DNA of 64,000 nt from Zavarzinia aquatilis (lineage in GTDB: Bacteria > Pseudomonadota > Alphaproteobacteria > Zavarziniales > Zavarziniaceae): contig NZ_QGLE01000004.1 in NCBI RefSeq assembly GCF_003173035.1, forward strand, positions 186,001 through 250,000. The letters are read 5' to 3'. Below the pieces are notes generated by a model. That model was not told the origin of the DNA. It searched no databases and worked only from the letters and a program-made list of their open reading frames with translations. How positions within the stretch are numbered: position 1 is the stretch's first letter; each line of letters opens with the position of its first letter. Shown one piece after another: positions 42,578-51,205 of this stretch. A program made the translations under genes and the position numbers.

Positions 42578-44263
42578 CTATTCGGGCAGGGCCACGGGCG
42601 CCAGATCGGCCCAGCGGTCCAGGGGGTCCGGGTTGCCGGGGGCGCTGCCGCCGCCGAGGTGGCGGACGACACCGGCGACGGCGTTCAGCGCCGTCGTCAC
42701 CGCGCCTTCGGCCCAGCCGGCGGTCCAGGAAATATCGTCCCCGGCGAGGAACAGGCCGGCATGATCGGGGGCTTCGCGGCCTTCGGCGAAATGGCTGAAC
42801 AGCAGGCGCTGATAGCGATAATGGCCGGGCAGGTTGGCCTTGAAGGCGCCCATGAAATTGGGGTCCTGTTCCCAGCTCACCGTGATCGGCCGGCCGACGA
42901 TGTGACGGCGGATGTCCACCCCGGGGTAGATCTGGGCGAGGGAATGCAGCATCAGGCGCACCCGCTCGTCGACGGGCAGCGACAGCCATTTCAGGGCGTC
43001 GTCGTTCCAGGTGTAGGACAGGCAGATCACGCCCGGGCGCCCCTCGCCCTGGTCGATCAGATAGGTGCCGCGGGTCAGCCGGTCCGACAGGGTCATGCTC
43101 ATCGTGTCGCGGCCGGTCGCGGGATCGACGTCCTTCCAGAACGGCCGGTCGACCATGACGAAGGTCTTCGACGCCTGCATGTAATGGGTGCGTTCCATCG
43201 CCATCCACATGGGGGCGGAAAACAGCCTCTCCTCGCAGTCGATGCGGGCCGACAGCAGCCAGACCTGGCAGGTGATGACGGCGGCGGCGAATTCCTCGGT
43301 ATTGCCCCAGCGGTCGGTGATGGCGACGCCGCCGCCGATGCCGCGCGCGATCTTCGCCACTGCCGAACGGGGATTGCCGCCGTGAAGCGTGGCGAGCGAG
43401 GTGCCGGCGGGCCAATGGGCGATGTCGGCCGGTGCGTCGGCCCACAGGCGGCGCGGCAACTGCTCGATCCCGCCCGTAACGCTGCGATGATCCTCGTCCG
43501 CGTTGGTGTAGATGACGCGCAGGATCTCGAGCATCGAATTGGGAAAGTCGGTGTCCCAGCCGCCGGTGCCGAAGCCGACCTGGCCGAAGATTTCCCGGTG
43601 GCGCCAGCTCAAGGCCGAGAAGGCTTTCGAGCGGCAGATGAAGCCGTAGAAACTGTCCTCGTCGAGGCGGGCGACCTGCGGGTTCCACAGCGCCTTGATC
43701 CGCGCGATGTCGCGCGCCCGGATCGCCGCCTGCATGGCGGTGAAATCGGCGCCCTCGTCGAGGGCCGCGCGCCAGGCTTCCGCCACCTCGGCGAAGACGG
43801 GGGGCAGGTCGGCGAGGGTGCGGGCATAGTGCCGCTGGCCGCCCAGCTCGATCACGGTCGAGGGCGTCGCGGGCGACAGCGGATTGGGAAAGGGCGTGGT
43901 CTCCAGCCCCATCTTGTCGATGTAATGATAGAGCGCGCGGGACGAGGGCGGGAAACGCATGGCGCCCAGTTCGGCCAGGGTGCCGTCACCACCCGGAAAG
44001 GGTTCGGAGCGCAGGCGCCCGCCGATCCGGTCGGCTTCATAGACGACCGGATGAAGACCGAGCTTCATCAGCTCGTAGGCGGCGACGATGCCGGAAATGC
44101 CGCCGCCGACGATGGCGATGCGGGTGCCCTTCGCCGCGTCCGGCAGGCGGCCGAGGCCGGCGGGGTGCTTCAGGAAGTCGTCATAGGCGAAGGGAAAGTC
44201 CGGCCCGAACATGGTGACGGGCGCGGTCGCCCCCGCTTCCGCCGGGCGATGCGCCGCGGTCAC
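42578..44263 (-). CDS. L-amino acid 2-monooxygenase, DavB-like (lysine or arginine)
   Basis: GTG 44263 overlaps the upstream amidase stop (GTGA) and gives 561 residues; this N terminus (about 18 residues before MFGPDFPFAYDDF) matches the length of Pseudomonas DavB. The FAD motif is IAIVGGGISGIVAAYELMKL. GGRLRSEPFPG, FGTGGWDTDFPNSMLEI and LFLAGDDISWTAGWAEGAV agree closely with L-lysine 2-monooxygenase. The enzyme oxidatively decarboxylates a basic amino acid to its amide. A ureohydrolase in the operon favours arginine (giving 4-guanidinobutyramide) over lysine, but this cannot be decided from sequence. The adjacent DavA-like amidase would act next. Confidence 0.85.
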   Translation of the reverse strand: MTAAHRPAEAGATAPVTMFGPDFPFAYDDFLKHPAGLGRLPDAAKGTRIAIVGGGISGIVAAYELMKLGLHPVVYEADRIGGRLRSEPFPGGDGTLAELGAMRFPPSSRALYHYIDKMGLETTPFPNPLSPATPSTVIELGGQRHYARTLADLPPVFAEVAEAWRAALDEGADFTAMQAAIRARDIARIKALWNPQVARLDEDSFYGFICRSKAFSALSWRHREIFGQVGFGTGGWDTDFPNSMLEILRVIYTNADEDHRSVTGGIEQLPRRLWADAPADIAHWPAGTSLATLHGGNPRSAVAKIARGIGGGVAITDRWGNTEEFAAAVITCQVWLLSARIDCEERLFSAPMWMAMERTHYMQASKTFVMVDRPFWKDVDPATGRDTMSMTLSDRLTRGTYLIDQGEGRPGVICLSYTWNDDALKWLSLPVDERVRLMLHSLAQIYPGVDIRRHIVGRPITVSWEQDPNFMGAFKANLPGHYRYQRLLFSHFAEGREAPDHAGLFLAGDDISWTAGWAEGAVTTALNAVAGVVRHLGGGSAPGNPDPLDRWADLAPVALPE

Positions 44264-45054
44264 GGCGCGGCCCGGTAAAGGCCGGGCCGGCGGTCGGCCA
44301 GATAGGGATTGGCCGCGCGCGCGGCTTCCGCGGCGGGAAAATCGACATCGCCGAGGATGATCTCCTCGCCCCGGCCGGCGCGAGCGAGGTCGACGCCGTC
44401 GGGCGCGGCGATGACCGACAGGCCGGCATAGGTCAGCTCGCCCTCGCTGCCGCAGCGATTGGCATAGACGATGAAGACCTGGTTCTCGAAGGCCCGGGTC
44501 GGCACCATCTTCTCGGGGATGAAGTCGAAGGGCAGCATCAGCGCGGTCGGCACCAGCACGAGTTCCACGCCTTGCAGGGCATAGCTCCGCACCGATTCCG
44601 GGAATTCGACGTCGTAGCAGATCAGGATGCCGGTCTTGATGCCGTCGATCTCGAACACGGGCGCGAGGCCGGCGCCGGGCGCGAAGGCGTTGCGGTCGAG
44701 GTCGCCGAACAGATGGCACTTGCGATGATTGACGAGGGCGGTGCCATCCCGGTCGAAGACCTGCGCCGAATTATAGACTTCGCCGGCCTCGCCCACCTCG
44801 GGGTAGCCATAGGCGATGGCGATGCCGTGCTTCTTCGCGATCCCGGCGATGGCGCGGGCGGAGGGGCCGTCCGCCGCCTCCGCCGCCGCCGTGGCACCGG
44901 CCCGGCCGATGTTGTAACCGCTGAGGACCATCTCGGGACAGACGAGGAGGCGGGCGCCCTGCGCCGCCACCGCCCGGGCCGCGTCGTCGATCCGGGCGAG
45001 GACGCCCGCCTTGTCGAGGGGATCGTGCGGGCCCTGATAGGTGGCGATGCGCAT
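44260..45054 (-). CDS. Nitrilase-superfamily amidase, DavA-like
   Basis: The 264-residue protein has the Glu-Lys-Cys triad of the carbon-nitrogen hydrolase family: LLVCPEMVLSGYNIG, VNHRKCHLFGDLDRNAF and GILICYDVEFPESVR. Over its whole length it resembles DavA, which turns 5-aminovaleramide into 5-aminovalerate in Pseudomonas lysine catabolism. Paired with the DavB-like monooxygenase, it would hydrolyse the amide formed there, either 5-aminovaleramide or 4-guanidinobutyramide. Start at ATG 45054; longer open sequence upstream is antisense or out of context. It is 11 bp from the alcohol dehydrogenase gene. Confidence 0.88.
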   Translation of the reverse strand: MRIATYQGPHDPLDKAGVLARIDDAARAVAAQGARLLVCPEMVLSGYNIGRAGATAAAEAADGPSARAIAGIAKKHGIAIAYGYPEVGEAGEVYNSAQVFDRDGTALVNHRKCHLFGDLDRNAFAPGAGLAPVFEIDGIKTGILICYDVEFPESVRSYALQGVELVLVPTALMLPFDFIPEKMVPTRAFENQVFIVYANRCGSEGELTYAGLSVIAAPDGVDLARAGRGEEIILGDVDFPAAEAARAANPYLADRRPGLYRAAP

Positions 45055-45065
45055 GGCGGTGTTCC

Positions 45066-46097
45066 TCAGCTCAGGGTCAGGACGAGGCGGCCTTCGACCT
45101 TGCCCTCGCGCAGGCGGTCGAGGGCGTCGTTGGCGGCCTCGAAGGGCAGGGTCTCGATCTGGCATTTGACGAGGCCGCGCAGGGCGAAGTCGACGGCTTC
45201 GGCAAGGTCGAGCCGGGTGCCGACGTTGGAGCCGCGGATCGAGCGCTCGAAATTCGCCGTCAGGCTGATCGAGACCGGGATGCGGTCGGCGTCGGTCGGC
45301 GGCAGGCCGACGAAGACGGCGGTGCCGCCCGGGCGCAGCATGTCGAGGCCGGACTCGAAGGCGCGGGGCGAGGTGGCGCAGACGACGACGGCATGAAGGC
45401 CGCCCTTCGTCGCGTCCCGCACGGCATCGACCGCGCCGGGGCCGGCCGCGACCGTCACCTCGGCGCCGAGGCTGGTGGCGAGGGCCAGTTTCTCCGCCGC
45501 GACGTCGACGGCGACCGGGCGGAAGCCCATCGCCTTGGCATATTGCACGGCGACATGGCCAAGCCCGCCAATGCCGACGATGCCGACGAATTGCCCGGGC
45601 CGCGCACCCGATCGCTTCAGGGCGCGATAGGTGGTGACCCCGGCGCAGAGAATGGGCGCGATGGCGGTAAGGTCGGCATCGTCCGGCAGGGCGATGACGA
45701 AATCGGCCCTGGCGACGACATGGCTGGCATAGCCGCCGTCGCGGGTATAACCCGTCGCCTCGCCCAGGGCGCAGATGGTCTCCATGCCGTTCAGGCAGGC
45801 CTCGCAGCGCCCGCAGGCCCCGCCCATCCAGGCGACGCCGACCGCCTGGCCGACCGAGAGATGGCTGACGCCCGTGCCCAGCTTCGCCACCCGTCCGGTC
45901 ACTTCGTGGCCGGGGACGAGGGGGATCGAGGGCAGCGGGTTCCAGTCGCCATCGGCGGCATGGACGTCGGAATGGCAGACGCCGCAGGCCGCGACCTCGA
46001 TCAGAATTTCGCCGGGGCCGGGCTGCGGCATTTCCCGGCACTCGAAGGACAGGGGGGCTTTCAGGCTGCGGATCAGGGCCGCGTTGGGTTTCGTCAC
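45066..46097 (-). CDS. Zinc-dependent alcohol dehydrogenase
   Basis: The 343-residue protein is a medium-chain dehydrogenase. The catalytic zinc ligands are in GVCHSDVHAAD and PGHEVTGRV, and the structural zinc is bound by CGRCEACLNGMETIC. The NAD motif is VGIVGIGGLGHVAVQYAKAM. It resembles AdhP-type enzymes for ethanol and other primary alcohols. GTG 46097 starts 2 nt after the ureohydrolase stop; no ATG is available. In this operon it may interconvert an aldehyde such as 4-guanidinobutyraldehyde with its alcohol, but the substrate is unknown. Confidence 0.88.
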   Translation of the reverse strand: MTKPNAALIRSLKAPLSFECREMPQPGPGEILIEVAACGVCHSDVHAADGDWNPLPSIPLVPGHEVTGRVAKLGTGVSHLSVGQAVGVAWMGGACGRCEACLNGMETICALGEATGYTRDGGYASHVVARADFVIALPDDADLTAIAPILCAGVTTYRALKRSGARPGQFVGIVGIGGLGHVAVQYAKAMGFRPVAVDVAAEKLALATSLGAEVTVAAGPGAVDAVRDATKGGLHAVVVCATSPRAFESGLDMLRPGGTAVFVGLPPTDADRIPVSISLTANFERSIRGSNVGTRLDLAEAVDFALRGLVKCQIETLPFEAANDALDRLREGKVEGRLVLTLS

Positions 46098-46099
46098 GA

Positions 46100-47155
46100 T
46101 CAGGCTCGCTTGTTCTTCAGGTTGATGACCTGCAGGCACAGGATCTCGAACATGATCTGGGCGCCGAGCTGGGCGGTATTGGTGGTGGCGTCGTATTGCG
46201 GCGCGATCTCGACCACGTCGCCGCCGACGACGTTGATGCCGGCGATACCGCGCAGGATCGCCATCACCTCGCGGCTGGTCATGCCGCCGATCTCGGGCGT
46301 GCCGGTGCCCGGCGCGAACACGGGATCGAGGCAGTCGACGTCGAGCGAGATATAGGTCGGGCCGCCGCCGGTGACCTTCTTCACCGTCTCGATGATGGCG
46401 TCGGTGCCGATCTTCGAGACCTCTTCGGCGTGGATCACGGTCATGCCGCTGTCGTAGGAGAAGTCCCACAGATATTCGGCGGCGCCGCGGATGCCGATCT
46501 GCACCGTGCGCTCGGGGTCGAGATGGCCGGCCAGAACCGCCTCGCGGAACGGGCCGCCATGCTGGAACTTGCTGCCTTCATAGGGACCGGAGGTGTCGCA
46601 ATGGGCATCGAAATGCACCATGCCCACCGGCCCGTGCTTCGAGGCGATACCGGCCAGGATCGACTGGGAAATCGAATGATCGCCGCCGACCGACAGCGGG
46701 ATGATCCCGGCGCCGCACAGTTTGGTGAAGAACTGCACGATGTCCTGATGGCAGGATTCGAGGCTGAAGCGGCTGCGGAAGGGCACGTCGCCGATATCGG
46801 CCACCTTGGCCTCGGCGAGGGGCACGACCTTCAGGACATGTTCGTAAGGCCCGACGCGCTCGACCGTGCGGACGGCGCGCGGCCCGAAGCGGGAGCCGGC
46901 GCGATTGGTGACGCCGAGGTCCATCGGCACGCCGACGAGAGCGATGTCGATGCCGCCGAAATCGGGCAGGTCGGCGGCATCGGGCTTGTATTCCGCGTCG
47001 AGGAAGGTGGAGACGCCGGCGAAGGGCATCATGCGCCGCCCGCCCGCCGAGAACTGGACTTCGGCGACGCGCTTGAACTCGTCGCTGAACATCACCTCGC
47101 CGCCGGCATTGCCGTATTTGGCGCGCAGGGCGTCGAGCTTCTTGGCATCGAACAT
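46100..47155 (-). CDS. Ureohydrolase: agmatinase or guanidinobutyrase
   Basis: The 351-residue protein has all manganese-binding motifs of the arginase family: SVGGDHSISQSILAG, VHFDAHCDTSGPYEG and SLDVDCLDPVFAPGTGTPE. It is longer than typical SpeB (about 306), with an N-terminal extension of about 40 residues. The family releases urea from agmatine, 4-guanidinobutyrate or related compounds. The DavB/DavA-like genes downstream would yield 4-guanidinobutyrate from arginine, so guanidinobutyrase is the best guess. It follows the ABC transporter genes in one transcription unit. Confidence 0.88.
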   Translation of the reverse strand: MFDAKKLDALRAKYGNAGGEVMFSDEFKRVAEVQFSAGGRRMMPFAGVSTFLDAEYKPDAADLPDFGGIDIALVGVPMDLGVTNRAGSRFGPRAVRTVERVGPYEHVLKVVPLAEAKVADIGDVPFRSRFSLESCHQDIVQFFTKLCGAGIIPLSVGGDHSISQSILAGIASKHGPVGMVHFDAHCDTSGPYEGSKFQHGGPFREAVLAGHLDPERTVQIGIRGAAEYLWDFSYDSGMTVIHAEEVSKIGTDAIIETVKKVTGGGPTYISLDVDCLDPVFAPGTGTPEIGGMTSREVMAILRGIAGINVVGGDVVEIAPQYDATTNTAQLGAQIMFEILCLQVINLKNKRA

Positions 47156-47182
47156 GGCAGGTCTCTCCTCAGATAAACGCGG

Positions 47183-47986
47183 TTACTCGTCCCTGGGCGA
47201 CCAGGCGCCCATGAGCCGGGGAAGGTCGCCGAAGCGCGCGATCAGGCCGAAGACGGCGGCCGCAACGGCGACGAAGAGAATGCTGACCGCCGCCATGGTC
47301 GGTGTGTAGCCATAGCGCAGGGCGTTGAAGATCTTGATCGGCAGGGTCTCGACGGTGAAGCCGACGACCATGTAGGCGACGATATATTCGTTCAGCGACA
47401 GCACGAAGGCAAAGGCGAGGCCGGAGACGATGTAAGGCCGGATCAGCGGGAAGACGATGGTGCGCAGCACGGTCTTCTCGTCCGCGCCCATGGTCGCGGC
47501 GGCCTCGACCAGGGCGCCGTCGATCGCATCGAACCCGAGGGTCAGGGTGACGAGGGGCAGGGTGACGAAGAAGATGCCGTGGCTGATCACCACGGTCCAG
47601 GGCTCGCCATAAAGGCCGAGTTCCGACCAAAAGGCGAGGAAGCCGAGGGCGGTGATCACCGGCGGCAGGATGAAGGGCGCAAGGCCCAGCACCTGCACGA
47701 TCCGCGCGAAGGGCGCGTGCCAGCGCCACAGGAACCAGGCGATGGGCAGGGCGATCAGCACCGCGAGCACCGAGGCGGAAGCCGCGACACCGACACTGGC
47801 GAGGAGAGCCGAGAACCATTCGGGATTGGCGAAGATCTCGCCGAACCACGACAGCGAGAAACCCTCGGGCGGGAAGGTCAGCGACTTCTTCTCGTTGACC
47901 GCGACCCCGGCGACGACCGCCAACGGCGCGGCGAGGAAGAGCCCGAAACAGGCGAAGACGAGGCGGCTCGGCCAGGTGCCCATCAT
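47183..47986 (-). CDS. ABC transporter permease, PotC-like
   Basis: The 267-residue protein starts at ATG 47986, overlapping the PotB-like stop (ATGA). It has about six transmembrane helices and the permease EAA loop around ALVEAAATMGADEKTVLRTI. It belongs to the spermidine/putrescine-type permease group and would pair with the 47983..48834 product to form the inner-membrane channel. The substrate is unknown; the operon suggests a basic amino acid, guanidino compound or polyamine. It lies 27 bp upstream of the ureohydrolase gene. Confidence 0.9.
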   Translation of the reverse strand: MMGTWPSRLVFACFGLFLAAPLAVVAGVAVNEKKSLTFPPEGFSLSWFGEIFANPEWFSALLASVGVAASASVLAVLIALPIAWFLWRWHAPFARIVQVLGLAPFILPPVITALGFLAFWSELGLYGEPWTVVISHGIFFVTLPLVTLTLGFDAIDGALVEAAATMGADEKTVLRTIVFPLIRPYIVSGLAFAFVLSLNEYIVAYMVVGFTVETLPIKIFNALRYGYTPTMAAVSILFVAVAAAVFGLIARFGDLPRLMGAWSPRDE

Positions 47987-48834
47987 GCTTTCTCCCGCTG
48001 GCCGAAGAGGAGGGACAGGCCGACGAGGCCGAGGCTGACGAGGACGAGGAACACCGCCATGGCCGAGGCGAAGGGCATGTTCGACTGGTAGATCGCCTGA
48101 TCGGTGATCAGCACCGACAGGGTCCATTGCTGCGGCCGGCCAAGGAGCTGCGGCAGCAGGTAGGAGCCGAGGGCGAAGACGAAGACCATGATGATCGTCG
48201 CCAGGATCGTGTTGCGCAGCGACGGCACAATCACGTTGAAGAAGGCCCGGAAGGGCGAGGCGCCCAGCGTGCGCGCCGCCTCGACCAGCGTCGGGTCGAG
48301 CCGCGAGAGCGCGGGATAGAGCACGAGGACCGTATAGGGAAAGGCCTGATAGACCATGCCCGCCAGCACGGCGCCGAAGGAGGGATAGAGCGAGACCGCC
48401 TGATCCATGAGGCCGAGGGCGACGAAAAGATTGGTGATGCCCGCCGTCTTCGAGAACAGGGTCGACCAGGCAAAGCCGATGATCACTTCCGACAAGGAGA
48501 GCACGGAGAGGAGGAAGACGAGCCAGATCACCTGCACCTGCCGGCGCTGCCGCACGAGCAGCCAGGTGAAGGGAAAGGCCAGCAGCACGGCGACCACGGC
48601 GACCAGCGACGACAGGCCGAGCGAGAAGCCGAGCACGCCGCCGAAGAAGGCGGTGAGGAAGCGTTCGTAATTGGCGAATTCGAAGGCCGGCTCGTAAAAG
48701 CCGCCCTGCACCCGGTGATAGAAGGAAATCGCGATCATGATGCCGAAGGGCACCACGAAGAAGGCCAGCAACATGCCCGCGGGAAAGGCGATGGGGGCGT
48801 AATCCGCCAGGCGGCGCGGGCTGGGCTTGCTCAT
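47983..48834 (-). CDS. ABC transporter permease, PotB-like
   Basis: The 283-residue protein has an N-terminal helix (YAPIAFPAGMLLAFFVVPFG) and five more hydrophobic segments. The EAA loop is LVEAARTLGASPFRAFFNVI, the contact point for the ATPase. It is a PotB/PotH-type permease. The start ATG overlaps the ATPase gene stop, and its stop overlaps the PotC-like start, so the three genes are tightly coupled. Confidence 0.9.
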   Translation of the reverse strand: MSKPSPRRLADYAPIAFPAGMLLAFFVVPFGIMIAISFYHRVQGGFYEPAFEFANYERFLTAFFGGVLGFSLGLSSLVAVVAVLLAFPFTWLLVRQRRQVQVIWLVFLLSVLSLSEVIIGFAWSTLFSKTAGITNLFVALGLMDQAVSLYPSFGAVLAGMVYQAFPYTVLVLYPALSRLDPTLVEAARTLGASPFRAFFNVIVPSLRNTILATIIMVFVFALGSYLLPQLLGRPQQWTLSVLITDQAIYQSNMPFASAMAVFLVLVSLGLVGLSLLFGQREKA

Positions 48835-49871
48835 TTCGCCAGCACCACGCAGGCTTCGGCCGGGAACTCCACCGATACCGTCGCCCCGGCGGCGACGGCG
48901 GGCCGGTGCTTGGGCGCGGTCACCGCGACGATCTCCTGGCCCGCGACCTCGGCCCGCACCTCGACCGAGGCGCCGAGATCGCGGATGAAGGTGACGGTAC
49001 CGGGCAGGCGGTTGGCGCCCTCGCCAGACTCGTGGATCTTCACGTCTTCCGGGCGGATCGACAGCACGAGGTCGGCCGGGATGTTGGCGTCGGAAACATC
49101 AAGCGTGCCACCGCCGACGGCGATGCGCCCGGCCCCCGCCGCCGTGCCGGGCAGCAGGTTGGTCATGCCGATGAAATCGGCGACGAAGGCATTGGCCGGC
49201 CGGCGATAGACCTCGACCGGCGGCGCCGCCTGCAGGATGCGCCCCTCGGACATGACGACGACGAGGTCGGCCATGGTCATGGCCTCGCGCTGGTCGTGGG
49301 TGACGACGATGGTGGTGATGCCCAGCTGTTGCTGCAGCTGCTTCAATTCGATCTGCATCGCCTCGCGCAGCTTGGCGTCGAGGGCGGACAGCGGTTCGTC
49401 GAGCAGGAACAGGCGGGGTGACAGGGCCAGCGCCCGGGCGATGGCGATGCGCTGGCGCTGCCCGCCCGAGAGTTTGGACACCGGCCGGTCGGCGACGCCG
49501 GGCAGGCGGACGAGGCTCAGCAGCCGCTCCGCCGCCGCGCGCTGGTCCTCTTTCGACTTGCCGCGGATGCGCAAGGGATAGGCGATATTCTCGCCCACCG
49601 TCAGATGCGGAAACAGGGCGAGGGACTGGAAGACCATGCCGAAGTCGCGCTGGTGCGCCGGGGTTTCGGTGATGTCGGCATCGTCGATCAGGATGCGCCC
49701 GCCGCTCGGCGCGTCGAGCCCGGCGATCATGCGCAGCAGGGTGGTCTTGCCGCAGCCCGACGGGCCGAGCAGGCAGACGAACTGGCCGTGCGGGATGCGC
49801 AGGGCGGCGTCATGGACGGCGGTGAAGGCGCCGTAACGCTTGACGAGATGATCGAGAACGAGGCCGGACAT
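48831..49871 (-). CDS. ABC transporter ATP-binding protein, PotA-like
   Basis: The 346-residue ATPase has Walker A LLGPSGCGKTTLLRMIAG, the signature KLSGGQRQRIAIARAL, Walker B RLFLLDEPLSALD and the switch His in VTHDQREAMT. The C-terminal 110 residues form a TOBE regulatory domain, as in PotA and FbpC. It powers the PotB/PotC-like permeases. The gene is separated from the binding-protein gene by 132 bp carrying a stable hairpin. Confidence 0.93.
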   Translation of the reverse strand: MSGLVLDHLVKRYGAFTAVHDAALRIPHGQFVCLLGPSGCGKTTLLRMIAGLDAPSGGRILIDDADITETPAHQRDFGMVFQSLALFPHLTVGENIAYPLRIRGKSKEDQRAAAERLLSLVRLPGVADRPVSKLSGGQRQRIAIARALALSPRLFLLDEPLSALDAKLREAMQIELKQLQQQLGITTIVVTHDQREAMTMADLVVVMSEGRILQAAPPVEVYRRPANAFVADFIGMTNLLPGTAAGAGRIAVGGGTLDVSDANIPADLVLSIRPEDVKIHESGEGANRLPGTVTFIRDLGASVEVRAEVAGQEIVAVTAPKHRPAVAAGATVSVEFPAEACVVLAK

Positions 49872-49967
49872 GCGAAGTCCTTCAGGGTCGGGATCGCCGC
49901 GCCAGGCGCCACGGGAAGAAAAAGGGAGCGGAGGGGGCGAAGATACGCATCATCCCCCTCCGCCCCC

Positions 49968-49984
49968 GCCCGGCAGGGCCGGGC
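49968..49984. other. Stem-loop between binding-protein and ATPase genes
   Basis: GCCCGGC and GCCGGGC form a 7-bp perfect stem with an AGG loop. There is no T run on the transcribed side. Such hairpins commonly protect the upstream binding-protein mRNA and so raise its level over the membrane components. Confidence 0.45.
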
Positions 49985-50003
49985 AGGGCTGGGTCGGCGG
50001 ACA

Positions 50004-51098
50004 TCAGCCGACGATCAGTTCGGTCCACTTCTGGCTCAGCCAGTCGGCCTTTTCCTGATAGAGGTCGTAACGCGGCACGATCGGCGCGATCTCCGACGAG
50101 ACGGCGGCGAATTCCTCGGGGGTGAGGTCGGTCAGCTTGGCGTCGATGGTGGGCGAGGTGCCGACTTTCCGCGACAGCAGGGCCTGGATGGACGGCTGGC
50201 ACATGTATTCGATGAAGACCTGGGCGAGATCGACCGCCTTCGAGGCCTTGGAGACCGCCCAGCTGCCGGAATCGTTGATGCCGCCTTCCTTGGGGAAGGT
50301 CGAGCGCACCGGGTGACCGTCGGCGGCGGCAAGGCCGGTGACGTCGTGGTAATATTGGCCCATCGGAATTTCGCCCGACTTCAGCGCCTGCTCGAACTGG
50401 GCCTCGTCGCGGTACCACAGTTTCACGTTGGGCTTCAGCTCGGCGATCTTTTCCATCGCCTTCAGGATGCCCTCCTCGGTATCCAGCATCTTGGTGCCGC
50501 CGAAGAAGGTGGTCGCCGTCACCTCGAGCAGGAAGCTGTTGGAGACGAGGGCCAGGAGGCCGAGCTGGTCCTTGTGCTTCGCATCCCACAGTTCGGCCCA
50601 GCTGGTCGGCGCCTCGGGGAAGACCTTGGTGTTGGAGACGAGGGTGATGTACCACGACACCGCGCCGACGCCGCACAGGCGGCCGTCCGGATAGCGGTTC
50701 TGCAGGTGGCTGTGGACATTCTTCGCGCCCGGGATCTTCGCTTCGTCGAGCGGGGCCCAGAGTTCGACCGACTGGCCCTTCAGCATCGAGGTCTGGGAGA
50801 TCATCGAGACGTCGGCCGGGGCCTGTTTCGCCCGCGCGGCCTGTTCGAGCTGGACGAGCCAGGCTTCACCCGTCGGCTCGGCCACGGATTCGATGGCGAT
50901 GCCGCTCGCCTTGGTGAATTCCGTGAAGATGTGCTTGTCGAAGGATTCCTTGAAGTAGCCGCCATAGACGCCGACCTTCAGGGTCTTGTCGGCGGCGCGC
51001 AGGATGCTCGGAAAGCCGATGGTGGAGGCGGCGAGGGCGGCGGCGCCCCCGGCCAGCACGGCGCGGCGGCTCGGCTTCGCGGGGCTGTTCTTGTGCAT
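50004..51098 (-). CDS. Periplasmic solute-binding protein, PotD-like
   Basis: The 364-residue protein has a twin-arginine-like signal (SRRAVLAGGAAALAASTIGF) with cleavage near ILRAADK. The mature part begins LKVGVYGGYFKESF and has the type II binding-protein fold of the spermidine/putrescine group. It would capture the substrate in the periplasm for the PotABC-like transporter. Ligand residues cannot be assigned. It is the first gene of the minus-strand operon and is divergent from a LysR gene, 107 bp apart. Confidence 0.88.
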   Translation of the reverse strand: MHKNSPAKPSRRAVLAGGAAALAASTIGFPSILRAADKTLKVGVYGGYFKESFDKHIFTEFTKASGIAIESVAEPTGEAWLVQLEQAARAKQAPADVSMISQTSMLKGQSVELWAPLDEAKIPGAKNVHSHLQNRYPDGRLCGVGAVSWYITLVSNTKVFPEAPTSWAELWDAKHKDQLGLLALVSNSFLLEVTATTFFGGTKMLDTEEGILKAMEKIAELKPNVKLWYRDEAQFEQALKSGEIPMGQYYHDVTGLAAADGHPVRSTFPKEGGINDSGSWAVSKASKAVDLAQVFIEYMCQPSIQALLSRKVGTSPTIDAKLTDLTPEEFAAVSSEIAPIVPRYDLYQEKADWLSQKWTELIVG

Positions 51099-51178
51099 GG
51101 TTCGATCTCCCGGGACGGCGTCCTGCGATCAGAACAACAGCGACGCCCTTGTGGAAAAATGACGAAGAGTCGAAACTC

Positions 51179-51198
51179 ACTTCGATCATCATCGAAGT
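51179..51198. promoter_or_regulatory. Candidate LysR binding palindrome
   Basis: ACTTCGAT and ATCGAAGT form perfect 8-bp arms around CATC, 8 bp before the LysR start and 81 bp before the divergent binding-protein gene. Symmetry and place suit a LysR-type recognition or autoregulatory site. Confidence 0.5.
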
Positions 51199-51205
51199 TT
51201 CGGCA

